DNA from: UBA1049 sp964525815
GTDB lineage: Bacteria; Bacillota; Clostridia; Oscillospirales; CAG-382
Reading direction: 5' to 3'
Assembly (NCBI GenBank): GCA_964525815.1
Contig: CAZGJQ010000033.1
Span: 1-18,792 of the forward strand
Length of the DNA stretch: 18,792 bases
Shown here: in pieces, positions 1-7,689 of the stretch
Layout of the letters: each line of letters starts with the position of its first letter
Numbering within the stretch: the stretch's first letter is position 1
Translations under genes and position numbers: made by a program
Notes under the pieces: model-generated
The model's input: the letters and a program-made list of their open reading frames with translations, nothing else
Databases searched by the model: none
Told to the model about the DNA's origin: nothing

Positions 1-1308
1 CTCGATAAAATCCAGCCAATCCGTAGTTTCGTATCTGCTTATTGTATCAAGGACAGAAAACTCAAAATCCTTGAATTTTTTATCCAGGTTGGAAATCCTA
101 ACATAGTCATCACTTCTCGGCGCAACCACCGCTATGGTCTCTCTGTTTATGGACATTACATTAATACTGCCGCCTCTGTGCTCAATATGCCTGCCCATCA
201 GGTTAACTCTGCCGGGTGCACGCACTATTATGACCTGTTTATCTCCGTACCTTTCAATAAACCCGGTCAGTACATTTTTATACGCTTCAATGCGCTCCTT
301 AATGTAATCATCGTCCGATCCGTATATACCGGACAGCGTTTTACCGATTATCTCTTCATCTCCGAACACCGCCAGCCATTCACTTGCTGTAAGGTGCTCC
401 TTTTCGGGCGAAGGCTCGGTGAAATGCTTTTGCAGGAGCAGCAGCTCGTCCATTGTGCTGTATGTAAGTATTTTCTCGGGTTCATAAACGGGATATATTT
501 CCGCTTCTCCGTCCTTTTTTATAATCCCGTTTACCGCATCCGTCAGATAAACCTCGTTTTGTGCATTGTTCCCGGTGGTACCTTCCAGCTCTGCTATCGC
601 TCTTTTTACATCAAAAATATAGGTTGCCGCATTAACATATTTGCTTGCTTCAATACTATTGTTGTTAAAATGCTTTTTACACAGAGTGATACCACTCGGA
701 ACCTTATCACCGTAAGACAGCGCTTTTTCTATAAGGCTCTTCTTCTTTTTATCGTTAAGCCTGCTGCTCTCAAGGGCTTTAGAATAAGCCTGTTCCGTGC
801 GGGGGGCTGTCTCCCCGAGCAGATACAAAAAGCTGTCTGTATGCTCTACAATGCCGCAGACCTTTCCCGAATCTATTACTACCCTGCCTCCGCTCGGATT
901 GAATTCCTTAGGCTGCACAGCAAAAACCACCTGCGAGGAAGTCTCGTTATAGCTCTTTATCAATCCTGCAAAAACACCGGGTGCAATAATTTTGTCCCCC
1001 ATTGCGACAAGCGCTCCGCCCTCATAGCCTAAGGAGCGCAGTGCCTTCAGACCGTGCAGGGCAGCCGAGCCTGTTCCGAGACGTTTCGGCTGGTAAGCGA
1101 AAACAACCCCGTCAACACCGTCCAAGGTCTCCATAACCTTGTCTGCTTTGCTTCCGACCACAACAATAAAGCGGTTAATACCCGCCTTCTTAAGACTGCT
1201 TATCTGTCTGAGCACGGCGGGGACACCCGCTATCTCGTAACAAACCTTGTGTGTTGTGTCGTCGTTCATCCTTGTGCCTTCTCCGGCACATAGTAAAACA
1301 GCATACAC
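1..1308 (-). CDS. Nucleotidyltransferase / GHMP (galactokinase-type) kinase fusion, C-terminal part outside window
   Basis: Partial: 436 codons are in the window and the frame is still open at position 1. The N-terminus (residues 1 to about 225) is a GlmU/RmlA-type sugar-1-phosphate nucleotidyltransferase. It opens with the loop LLCAGEGTRM, followed by the GlmU-like QPKRLGTGSAA and a metal-binding-type AMGD. At residues 363-380 begins a galactokinase-type GHMP kinase with APGRVNLMGRHIEHRGG. The family consensus is GRxNLIGEHxDYxGG, so the sugar-contacting Glu, Asp and Tyr positions are Arg, Glu and His here. The start is GTG at 1308, because an in-frame stop lies three codons upstream and the first usable codon sits right before the nucleotide-binding loop; GGGAG is the likely ribosome site. 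The gene follows the deaminase after 40 nt and is probably co-transcribed. By analogy with fucokinase/GDP-fucose pyrophosphorylase (FKP), it may phosphorylate a sugar at C1 and then form an NDP-sugar. The sugar is unknown. Confidence 0.85.
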   Translation of the reverse strand, partial: MYAVLLCAGEGTRMNDDTTHKVCYEIAGVPAVLRQISSLKKAGINRFIVVVGSKADKVMETLDGVDGVVFAYQPKRLGTGSAALHGLKALRSLGYEGGALVAMGDKIIAPGVFAGLIKSYNETSSQVVFAVQPKEFNPSGGRVVIDSGKVCGIVEHTDSFLYLLGETAPRTEQAYSKALESSRLNDKKKKSLIEKALSYGDKVPSGITLCKKHFNNNSIEASKYVNAATYIFDVKRAIAELEGTTGNNAQNEVYLTDAVNGIIKKDGEAEIYPVYEPEKILTYSTMDELLLLQKHFTEPSPEKEHLTASEWLAVFGDEEIIGKTLSGIYGSDDDYIKERIEAYKNVLTGFIERYGDKQVIIVRAPGRVNLMGRHIEHRGGSINVMSINRETIAVVAPRSDDYVRISNLDKKFKDFEFSVLDTISRYETTDWLDFIE

Positions 1309-1348
1309 CCTGTATCATCTCCCAAGCTCTTATTCGTTAATGCATGAT

Positions 1349-1834
1349 TTATACAAAACTTAGTAGAATACTCTCTTTTTCCACCTCAAGCCTACGGTAT
1401 TTTACCCCGGCATTATCCAGCATTTGCTTTGAAGCCCGCACGCTGTCCGTCTCCGCATACTTATCGGAAAGATATACGACCTCCTTGATTCCGGACTGTA
1501 TTATTGCCTTTGCACATTCGTTGCAAGGAAAAAGAGCCACATAAATCCTTGCTCCCTTAAGCGAGCGTCCTCCGGAGTTTAGGATTGCGTTTAGCTCTGC
1601 GTGCACAACATATGGATATTTTGTCTTGTTCATCTCGATGTTTTCCCGCTCCCACGGAAAAACATCATCGTTACAGCCCTTCGGAAAGCCGTTGTATCCT
1701 GTAGAAATAATAATATTATCCTCGTTCACAATGCAAGCGCCCACCTGTGTGCTCGGATCCTTGCTCCGCATTGCGGCAAGCAGCGATATACCCATGAAGT
1801 ACTCGTCCCAGGTTATGTAATCCGTTCTCTTCAT
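1349..1834 (-). CDS. dCMP deaminase-family zinc deaminase
   Basis: 161 aa, a typical length for Firmicute dCMP deaminases (ComEB-like). It would hydrolyse dCMP to dUMP and ammonia in the cytoplasm, feeding dTTP synthesis. The CDA-fold zinc site is complete: the HAE motif gives His78 as zinc ligand and Glu80 as proton shuttle, and PCxxC gives Cys104 and Cys107. The N-terminal part has the family hallmarks DPSTQVGACIV and STGYNGFP. An upstream sigma-A-type promoter (1866-1894) and GGGAG before the ATG support the start. The sugar kinase fusion lies 40 nt downstream in the same direction. The family also holds related deaminases, including competence ComEB, so dCMP is the likeliest but not the proven substrate. 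Confidence 0.9.
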   Translation of the reverse strand: MKRTDYITWDEYFMGISLLAAMRSKDPSTQVGACIVNEDNIIISTGYNGFPKGCNDDVFPWERENIEMNKTKYPYVVHAELNAILNSGGRSLKGARIYVALFPCNECAKAIIQSGIKEVVYLSDKYAETDSVRASKQMLDNAGVKYRRLEVEKESILLSFV

Positions 1835-1865
1835 TAGCTTACTCCCGTTTTTAATTTATACAAGA

Positions 1866-1894
1866 ATTCTATCACAATTTACCAAATAACGCAA
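1866..1894 (-). promoter_or_regulatory. Promoter for the deaminase and kinase-fusion genes
   Basis: On the minus strand a -35 box TTGCGT (1889-1894) and a -10 box TAGAAT (1866-1871) are separated by exactly 17 bp. The -10 lies about 30 bases before the deaminase start codon at 1834. The -10 matches the consensus at 5 of 6 positions and the -35 at 3 of 6. No experimental support. Confidence 0.55.
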
Positions 1895-1896
1895 CA

Positions 1897-1917
1897 TAAA
1901 AAGCGGTGTTATACGCT
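1897..1917 (-). terminator. Weak candidate terminator after the DUF4855 membrane-anchored protein gene
   Basis: On the minus strand AGCG, an 8-nt loop and CGCT are followed at once by five T. The hairpin is short, so termination would be partial. It sits 15 nt after the stop codon at 1932 and abuts the -35 box of the next promoter, so the end of one unit and the start of the next are packed together. Confidence 0.35.
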
Positions 1918-1931
1918 AACCTCTGCTCCTG

Positions 1932-4058
1932 CTATTTTCTCTTTGAGCGAATAATCATTATAACCACAGAACTCAAGGCAACCAGCAGTCCGGCTGTAAT
2001 CAACATTATCCAGACAGTGCGTTCATTCTGCCAAATGCTTTTTTTATCCGTTTCAGACGAAGTACCGTCCTCGGTTATATCCTCGGGTTCACTCAATGCT
2101 GTATCCACAATGGTAACGGTTACGGTTATCGGTTCGCTGTAATTGAATTTATCAAACGCTACCGCCTCGAATGTGTCGATACCCGAATAGCCTGCGTTTG
2201 CGGTATAGACGATGTTTTTATTGCCCGGGAGAACATTTACGGTGCCGTGCTCCGGTTGTTTTGTGAATATAACAGTAACCTCACTGTTCTCCGAATCCTC
2301 GTCGGTTATGGTAATCGGAACCCGCACATTTTTTTGCCCGGCCGCTGTTTCAAAATCCGGAATGACCAGCGTGGGTGGAAAAGCGGTATATAATCCCTTA
2401 AGGAATCTATATGTCTTGTCGTAAAGTGAACGGAGATACAGACCTTTTTCGGACTTATCGAAGGAATAACAGAAATTGTACAGCGAACCGGGCCCGGCTC
2501 CCTGATAAAAGGTCTGGAGTGCATCCATATAGCCTGTTTTCCAGCCGTAGTACAGGTAGTGCTCATAAATAAGACCGTAATTTTTGTAATCCGAACCGGT
2601 AAAGTGTCCCGGCTCGGCTGTTTCTATTTCCACACCGAGGTTATACCTTTTAATTATTGAGGCAAACTCCTCCAGCATTTCGGTCTCGAAATAATCGTTG
2701 AACACAAGGTTGGGCTGCATAACCGCTCCGTTAAACCCCAGCTCTCTCCAATGGTCAAAACCCACCGAAAGAAAAAACGGGTCAAAAATTATGCTGAAAT
2801 TATGCTTTTTTACATATTCGGTAACCAGCTTAACCAATTCACCCTCATGGTCGGTCTCGGAGTAATCCATAGATTCACGATACCAATAGAAGCCCTTGAA
2901 CTCCAAATTATCGTAATCACCGTCAAGGAAGGTGTTATAGGTAAGATCAGCATACCACTTCAGAATATCCACTCTTTCCTCAAGAGTTTGGCAATACTTC
3001 TCCTCACCGTCACCGTCAATGTCACCAAAGGGCTGCGAAATAACTGTTGGATATGGAAGGGTAAAAAAAACCGGCAGCTTATCCTCTATCCCCAACGCTT
3101 CATATACCTCTCCGGCAACCCGGTTCAAAGCGGAAACATTTACCCCCTCCTTAAATGTGTTCTCCAGGTATAAAAGCCAGTCACTCATAACCGCACCTTC
3201 CTTACCTCTGGTCTTTACCAGCCTTCCCCCGGACGGGTAATCCGTATGACAGGGAACAAATGCGACCGAGTCGAACATGGTGTCCGTATAGGTGCCGTCC
3301 TGCTGTATATATGCAATATAGGGGAGCAGCTCCTCATAAGTGTTATCTGCTATGCTCTGGGTTGGATAATAGCCGTTGTATATTTTTATTATCTTGCTAA
3401 CTCCTTCAATATCTCTTAGATAATCTGAGTCATCGGGTGCTTGGTCGGGTATAATGCTTTCCTCATCTCCGCTCAGGGTGTCCGTACCGAAGATCCTTAT
3501 CTCATCGCAATAAGTAAATATATCGCTACAGAACTCGACCCTTACATATCTTGCTCTGTAGACCCTGTCAAAGTCCTCCGCAATGTCGGCACGCCTTGTT
3601 TCGGAAGAGGAAAGAGGAAATTCCGGCCCTGTCTCACAGATTTTCTGATAATTTTCTCCGTCCCCGGAAAGATACACATACACATATCGGGGAGCATAAA
3701 TCGCCATGCTCTTTTTGTGCAAAAATCCGGCATAAAAACCGTATATTGCCTTTTCTTCCCCCAGGTCGAAGGTTACTATGCGGGAGACCCCTCTCATTGA
3801 ACGATACCATGCATCGGGACTGTTGTGGTCGGTTAAGGCGGTCGCTCCGTCTGTAAGCTGACCGGAATCTCTGTTGTATGAATCCGGCTCGTATTTTCCG
3901 TACGAATACTGTATGGGTACGCTCGCTTCAATTTCATACTCAAGGTTTAGTACCAGATTTTTTGTCGCCTCGCCATCCGCAATAACCTGCGGAGTAACTA
4001 TTGCCATATGAACGATTATCAGAGATATTATTAATATGGAGCCTCTTTTCAATATCAT
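1932..4058 (-). CDS. Membrane-anchored surface protein with discoidin-like, DUF4855 and Ig-like domains
   Basis: 708 aa. A signal peptide covers about residues 1-27. A discoidin (F5/8 type C)-like beta-sandwich spans roughly 30-190 and ends in DEIRIFGT. A DUF4855 domain spans about 215-560. An Ig/cadherin-like repeat lies around 575-660, with GTVNV and YSGIDTFEAVAFD. A Ser/Thr/Asp/Glu-rich stretch, one membrane helix (about 681-703) and the basic tail RSKRK finish the protein, so the domains should face outside the cell. DUF4855 carries a possible calcium loop DIDGDG (346-351), FYWYRE with Glu395, and GVEIE with Glu477 and Glu479. The lipoprotein at 15521-18067 has the same motifs at almost the same spacing. 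I infer a TIM-barrel-like carbohydrate-active enzyme; no activity is known to me for DUF4855. The start ATG overlaps the SGNH hydrolase stop by 4 nt (ATGA), implying translational coupling. Confidence 0.85.
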   Translation of the reverse strand: MILKRGSILIISLIIVHMAIVTPQVIADGEATKNLVLNLEYEIEASVPIQYSYGKYEPDSYNRDSGQLTDGATALTDHNSPDAWYRSMRGVSRIVTFDLGEEKAIYGFYAGFLHKKSMAIYAPRYVYVYLSGDGENYQKICETGPEFPLSSSETRRADIAEDFDRVYRARYVRVEFCSDIFTYCDEIRIFGTDTLSGDEESIIPDQAPDDSDYLRDIEGVSKIIKIYNGYYPTQSIADNTYEELLPYIAYIQQDGTYTDTMFDSVAFVPCHTDYPSGGRLVKTRGKEGAVMSDWLLYLENTFKEGVNVSALNRVAGEVYEALGIEDKLPVFFTLPYPTVISQPFGDIDGDGEEKYCQTLEERVDILKWYADLTYNTFLDGDYDNLEFKGFYWYRESMDYSETDHEGELVKLVTEYVKKHNFSIIFDPFFLSVGFDHWRELGFNGAVMQPNLVFNDYFETEMLEEFASIIKRYNLGVEIETAEPGHFTGSDYKNYGLIYEHYLYYGWKTGYMDALQTFYQGAGPGSLYNFCYSFDKSEKGLYLRSLYDKTYRFLKGLYTAFPPTLVIPDFETAAGQKNVRVPITITDEDSENSEVTVIFTKQPEHGTVNVLPGNKNIVYTANAGYSGIDTFEAVAFDKFNYSEPITVTVTIVDTALSEPEDITEDGTSSETDKKSIWQNERTVWIMLITAGLLVALSSVVIMIIRSKRK

Positions 4059-5056
4059 CCGATAGTGTCCTCCGTTATAATTTTACTTAACTCTTCCGAA
4101 ATCAAGGTATGTCCTCTCAGATTCGGATGCGGATCGTAATTTATATTCGGGGCGGTAAGGTTTAGTCCTGCATTTACATTTTTTCCGCCGTCCCGCTCAA
4201 ACAAACCATAAACATCCACCGTTTTATAGCCGTTTTCCTCGGCTGAATCTATAATGACTTGATTTAGTTTTGTTACAATGCTGTCCGACATATCCTCAAG
4301 CATCAGTCGGGAATCAACAAACGGTAAGGTCATATTCATACCCTTATACGGATTATATATGGTGGTCATATAGATTAAAGCGTTCGGATTTTCGCTTTTT
4401 ATTTCGGAAATAATCGCGGGAATGTCATCTCTGAGCAGGCTTACGCCTTCGGCTATTTTATCCGAGAACTCCTCGCTCTCATAATAATCCGCTACCTTAA
4501 GGAAATAATCATTAACCGCCGCTGCAGCCGCAGTATCGCTCTTATCTCCGAGCATAAAATATGCATATTGCTCAAACAGGCTCATCACATCGGTATTGTC
4601 GATATACAACAGACCTATGGCATGGCGGAGAACATTGTTGGCGCCGATACAAATAACTATAATATCTGCGTTCTCAATCATTTCCTTCTTACCGGCTCTG
4701 AGCTGAACAAGCAGCTCTCCGCTGGTCATGCCGTCCACGGCATAATTCCTTAAGCTTGTGTTATATTTTTCCGCAAGGTGCGCTGCTGTTTGAGCCGGAA
4801 AGGACTGAGAAACTGGGTCGGCGAGTCCGTGCCCCCTCGGAATAGAATCCCCGAGCGAGACCAACGTTAAGCTATCCTTTGCCATAACATCGCTGTCCGT
4901 CACATCATTGCTGTCCGTCACATCATTGCTGTCATCGGAGTTTATAACGCTCCCGTTTGTGTCCTCCGTGACAGTGTTCTCCCCGTCATGCATACCGTTA
5001 CAGGAGGCGGAAAGAATAGATGTAACGGCAATCATTATAAAAATAAGCCTTTTCAA
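4055..5056 (-). CDS. SGNH/GDSL-family hydrolase lipoprotein
   Basis: 333 aa. A basic N-terminus and short hydrophobic stretch end in the lipobox LSASC (Cys19), so it is probably lipid-anchored outside the membrane. A disordered Asp/Ser/Asn/Thr-rich linker (about 20-60) is partly built from an 18-bp tandem repeat. The catalytic domain follows with the SGNH blocks in order: SLGDS (Ser71 nucleophile), a block II Gly near 109, GANN (138-141), and DPHPN with Asp308 and His310. Family members are esterases, lipases, acyl-thioesterases or carbohydrate deacetylases. Here de-esterification of lipid or acylated glycan is an inference. The start is TTG at 5056: an in-frame stop lies six codons upstream, and the next ATG would remove the basic part of the signal. 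The gene sits 15 nt after the acyl-CoA synthetase gene and overlaps the DUF4855 gene, so the three form an operon. Confidence 0.9.
   Translation of the reverse strand: MKRLIFIMIAVTSILSASCNGMHDGENTVTEDTNGSVINSDDSNDVTDSNDVTDSDVMAKDSLTLVSLGDSIPRGHGLADPVSQSFPAQTAAHLAEKYNTSLRNYAVDGMTSGELLVQLRAGKKEMIENADIIVICIGANNVLRHAIGLLYIDNTDVMSLFEQYAYFMLGDKSDTAAAAAVNDYFLKVADYYESEEFSDKIAEGVSLLRDDIPAIISEIKSENPNALIYMTTIYNPYKGMNMTLPFVDSRLMLEDMSDSIVTKLNQVIIDSAEENGYKTVDVYGLFERDGGKNVNAGLNLTAPNINYDPHPNLRGHTLISEELSKIITEDTIG
4892..4933. repeat. 18-bp tandem repeat in the SGNH hydrolase linker
   Basis: The unit GCTGTCCGTCACATCATT occurs at 4892-4909 and again, identically, at 4910-4927; GCTGTC then starts a third, incomplete copy. 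As 18 is a multiple of three, the repeat encodes an in-frame Asp/Ser/Asn/Val/Thr-rich linker just after the lipid anchor. Copy-number change by slippage would lengthen or shorten the spacer without breaking the frame. Confidence 0.9.
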
Positions 5057-5071
5057 TACCTCATCACCGTA

Positions 5072-6769
5072 CTAATTATATTTTCTCTTAATCTTCTTTG
5101 TTGTGGTTTTTTCAAACTCTTCTTTTCTAAAGATAATCTTTTTTATTACTTTATAGCCTGCTTCTTTTTCATTATACTCGGAAATTGTTTTCCTTATTTC
5201 AGCTTCCGCATCTTCAATACCGAGCTGCTTCGCTCTGTCAAAATCGGGGAATATCTCCGCACCGAGATACCGCTCGTCATCCTCACCGTCCCTAATAGAC
5301 TTAACTACTATTTCGGCTATCAAATCGCTCATTACGGACAGCTTTTCCTCAATCTCCTCGGGATATATATTCTTTCCGTTTTTTAGAATAATAATATTCT
5401 TGATTCTTCCTGTGATATAAATAAAATCACCTTCTGTTTTACCCACATCACCGGTATGGAACCAGCCGTCCACAATTGCCTCGGCAGTTGCTTTTTCGTT
5501 CTTATAATAGCCCAGCATCACATTGGCGCCTTTTACGCATATCTCCCCTTCCCCATCCTCGTTGGGGTTGTCTATTTTAAGCTCCATTTCGGGTAGAAGT
5601 ATTCCGACAGACTCGCTGTTTCGGTAGCAGGGACGGTTAATGGAAATAAGGGGACCGCATTCGGATATTCCGTAGCCGTTTATAAGCGTTATTCCGATGC
5701 TCTCAAAGAACTCCACAAGCTGTGGCTTAAGAGGCGCTCCTCCGCAGATTATAGCCTTAAGTCTTCCGCCGAAAACGGACGTAACGCTGGTAAACAGCTT
5801 TGACCTGACGTCAATTCCGATTCTGCGCAGCGAATTGCTTACTTTTATGAGCTTCCTCAGCATTGCCGCCTTACCGGATTCCTCCGCCTTGTCCCAAATC
5901 CCTCTGTAAACCTTCTCCACAAACAAAGGAACAAGCAGAACCTCGGTGGGCTTATACAGCTTAAAGTTTGGCAGCACGGAGCGCAAGCTTTCGTTTATAC
6001 AAATGGTCATTCCTGCATGAAGCATAACCAGAATACCCGTAGTGGATTCATAGGAATGATGATAGGGCAAAACCGAAAGACAGGTATCGGTTATGTTCAT
6101 AAGCTTCTGTCCGTTAATAATATTAAAAACAAGGCATTCCGCAGACAGCATAACCCCCTTGCTTTTTCCCGTTGTGCCCGAGGTAAACAGCAGCTCCTTA
6201 AGAACCTTGTTATCGGGTATGAGGGATGTATAGCGACTGTCTCCGTTTTTTAGAAGCTGCCTTCCCTTTTCTATTATATCCTCAATATAAAAGTGCTTAT
6301 CGTCCTTAGCTGTTAGCTCAGACATACAAATAAAATGAGTAATATCAGTCAGCTCCGGCTCGATTTCCTTGATTTTACTCTCGGTTGCACCGCCCGAATA
6401 AATAAGCACCTCGCAATCACCGGTTATGAGTATATTTTTAACCTCCTCGGCGGAGAGCTCCTTGTCTATCGGAACAACCACACCGCTCGAATTCAAAACA
6501 GTAAGATAAGACCGTACCCAGTTGTAGCTGTTGTCTCCGATTATTCCGATATGCTTGCCGTCCAGTCCCATTTCACAAAGCGCGGTACCGTAAGCATCCA
6601 CATCCTCTTTGAATTGCTTATAAGAAACGGAGATAACCTCACCCTTATTCTTATACTTGAAGGCAGGCCTGTCTCCGTATAACTCAGCGCCCGTGTCGAC
6701 GAGCTCCCGCAGGCTGGAGATCTCCCTTACTTCATAAAGCGGATAGTTCTCTTTTAAATTCTTATACAT
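5072..6769 (-). CDS. AMP-forming acyl-CoA synthetase (long-chain fatty acid-CoA ligase-like)
   Basis: 565 aa from the ATG at 6769, chosen because GGAGGT lies 7 nt upstream; the frame is open for another 33 codons, but these run through the promoter. The ANL-superfamily motifs are in order: TSGTTGKSKG (196-205, phosphate loop), GYGISE with Tyr366 and Glu370, WFHTGD with Asp441 (ribose binding), TGRIKN (453-458, hinge), GKNIYPEEIE, and a C-terminal KTTTKKIKR whose Lys559 aligns with the catalytic lysine. The enzyme activates a carboxylic acid as acyl-AMP and transfers it, usually to CoA. Length and the NIYPEEIE element fit long-chain fatty acyl-CoA ligases (FadD-like), but the substrate cannot be read from sequence. 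An acyl-carrier or other acceptor is possible. It is first in an operon with an SGNH hydrolase and a DUF4855 surface protein. No membrane segment is seen. Confidence 0.9.
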   Translation of the reverse strand: MYKNLKENYPLYEVREISSLRELVDTGAELYGDRPAFKYKNKGEVISVSYKQFKEDVDAYGTALCEMGLDGKHIGIIGDNSYNWVRSYLTVLNSSGVVVPIDKELSAEEVKNILITGDCEVLIYSGGATESKIKEIEPELTDITHFICMSELTAKDDKHFYIEDIIEKGRQLLKNGDSRYTSLIPDNKVLKELLFTSGTTGKSKGVMLSAECLVFNIINGQKLMNITDTCLSVLPYHHSYESTTGILVMLHAGMTICINESLRSVLPNFKLYKPTEVLLVPLFVEKVYRGIWDKAEESGKAAMLRKLIKVSNSLRRIGIDVRSKLFTSVTSVFGGRLKAIICGGAPLKPQLVEFFESIGITLINGYGISECGPLISINRPCYRNSESVGILLPEMELKIDNPNEDGEGEICVKGANVMLGYYKNEKATAEAIVDGWFHTGDVGKTEGDFIYITGRIKNIIILKNGKNIYPEEIEEKLSVMSDLIAEIVVKSIRDGEDDERYLGAEIFPDFDRAKQLGIEDAEAEIRKTISEYNEKEAGYKVIKKIIFRKEEFEKTTTKKIKRKYN

Positions 6770-6803
6770 TTGCCTTACCTCCAGTAAATTCTTTATTTTA
6801 ATT

Positions 6804-6831
6804 ATTATAACAAAAAGCAAAAAGAAATCAA
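6804..6831 (-). promoter_or_regulatory. Promoter for the acyl-CoA synthetase operon
   Basis: On the minus strand TTGATT (6826-6831) is followed after 16 bp by a perfect TATAAT (6804-6809), about 35 nt before the start codon at 6769. The promoter lies in the divergent region shared with the Cys-rich protein gene. Confidence 0.6.
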
Positions 6832-6848
6832 CAAGTTTTTTGCAAATA

Positions 6849-6878
6849 GTGTCAATATTTACCACCATAAAATATAAT
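6849..6878 (+). promoter_or_regulatory. Promoter for the Cys-rich hypothetical protein
   Basis: GTGTCA (6849-6854, 4 of 6 consensus positions) and a perfect TATAAT (6873-6878) are 18 bp apart, just before the ribosome site GAGGGAG (6885-6891). The implied leader is very short. Confidence 0.55.
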
Positions 6879-6900
6879 TAAGTAGAGGGAGTTGTTCTTA

Positions 6901-7635
6901 ATGCTTGATTTTAGTCCTTTTGCCTTTACACTGCCAAACCGTCTTGCTGCTGTTTCCGCCGCAGTAAGCGGTGATAAAATAGTTGCCTGTGATGGGATTA
7001 CCAACTGTCTTTTCTGCTTTTGCAAGCGGTTCTGTCCGCCCGAAATCTGCAAGGTAATCAGAAGCTATCGAAAGCTGCATTATGACTTTGCAACCTGCCG
7101 CTATATGGCGTTGTCCGGGGATGACAACAGAAGGGTGTACTTTTTGAACTGCTGTCTTGAGGAAATAGGAAGCGTGGATCTTGAGCTTGATCTTTCGGAT
7201 GAGGAGGATGTCGCTGAGCTAATGGATGCCTCCTCCGATATCAGAGACGGAGAGAGCGTTATAATTGCGACTCACCGCTACAGTGTTCGGGCTTATACAA
7301 TCAATGGCGCAGAAATTGGGTTTGTAAGACCTATCGATCGTTCGAGGCTTAACCTGAACTTTGTATATTCCGCGCAGACCGAGGCCTTTAATTACCAAAA
7401 AAATAATATTTCCTTCATTTCAATCCGAAACGGTGCGAACAGCTTCACCGGATCGGTTCCCGATATGTTCAGCCTGCGCTCTCTTATTTCGGACGGAATG
7501 GGCTCTGTTTATGGGTTGTTCGGCTTCCGATACATTTATAATTATATTTTGCCGATATATGAGAACGGAGTATTTGTGCTGCCTTCAACGGATGATGCGG
7601 GTATAATAATAGGAGATATAAGCAGCTGCTGTTGA
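6901..7635 (+). CDS. Cys-rich hypothetical protein, possibly a beta-propeller fragment
   Basis: 244 aa; I do not recognise a named family. The ATG at 6901 is preferred over the in-frame TTG at 6892 because GAGGGAG ends 9 nt before the ATG, but directly abuts the TTG. There is no signal peptide and no membrane helix. It has 11 cysteines, six of them within about 21 residues near the N-terminus (CLFCFCKRFCPPEIC), a CC pair in the middle and a terminal SSCC. The body alternates aromatic/hydrophobic strands with turns, as in RRVYFLNCCLEEIGSVDL followed by other strand-turn units. This resembles beta-propeller blades but seems too short for a full ring. Clustered cysteines could bind metal or form disulfides. 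The gene is divergent from the acyl-CoA synthetase operon and precedes nnrD, which has its own promoter, so the neighbours give no clear role. Confidence 0.75.
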   Translation: MLDFSPFAFTLPNRLAAVSAAVSGDKIVACDGITNCLFCFCKRFCPPEICKVIRSYRKLHYDFATCRYMALSGDDNRRVYFLNCCLEEIGSVDLELDLSDEEDVAELMDASSDIRDGESVIIATHRYSVRAYTINGAEIGFVRPIDRSRLNLNFVYSAQTEAFNYQKNNISFISIRNGANSFTGSVPDMFSLRSLISDGMGSVYGLFGFRYIYNYILPIYENGVFVLPSTDDAGIIIGDISSCC

Positions 7636-7660
7636 ACATCCGCTTATAATATGATAAAAT
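7632..7660 (+). promoter_or_regulatory. Promoter for the nnrD-lipoprotein-alr operon
   Basis: TTGAAC (7632-7637) and TAAAAT (7655-7660) are separated by 17 bp. The -35 box overlaps the stop codon of the preceding gene, so the unit can be started independently. AGGGA (7676-7680) then precedes the nnrD ATG at 7690 by 9 nt. Confidence 0.5.
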
Positions 7661-7689
7661 CGGAGTAAAAAATATAGGGATGTGAAAAA

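Noticed and set aside
178..1032. Long open frame of 284 codons on the plus strand
   Set aside because: It is antisense to the nucleotidyltransferase-kinase fusion, whose minus-strand reading gives clear family motifs. The plus-strand product has no recognisable motif and no ribosome site.
6770..6868. 33-codon N-terminal extension of the acyl-CoA synthetase
   Set aside because: It runs through the TATAAT promoter and has no ribosome site. GGAGGT points to the ATG at 6769.
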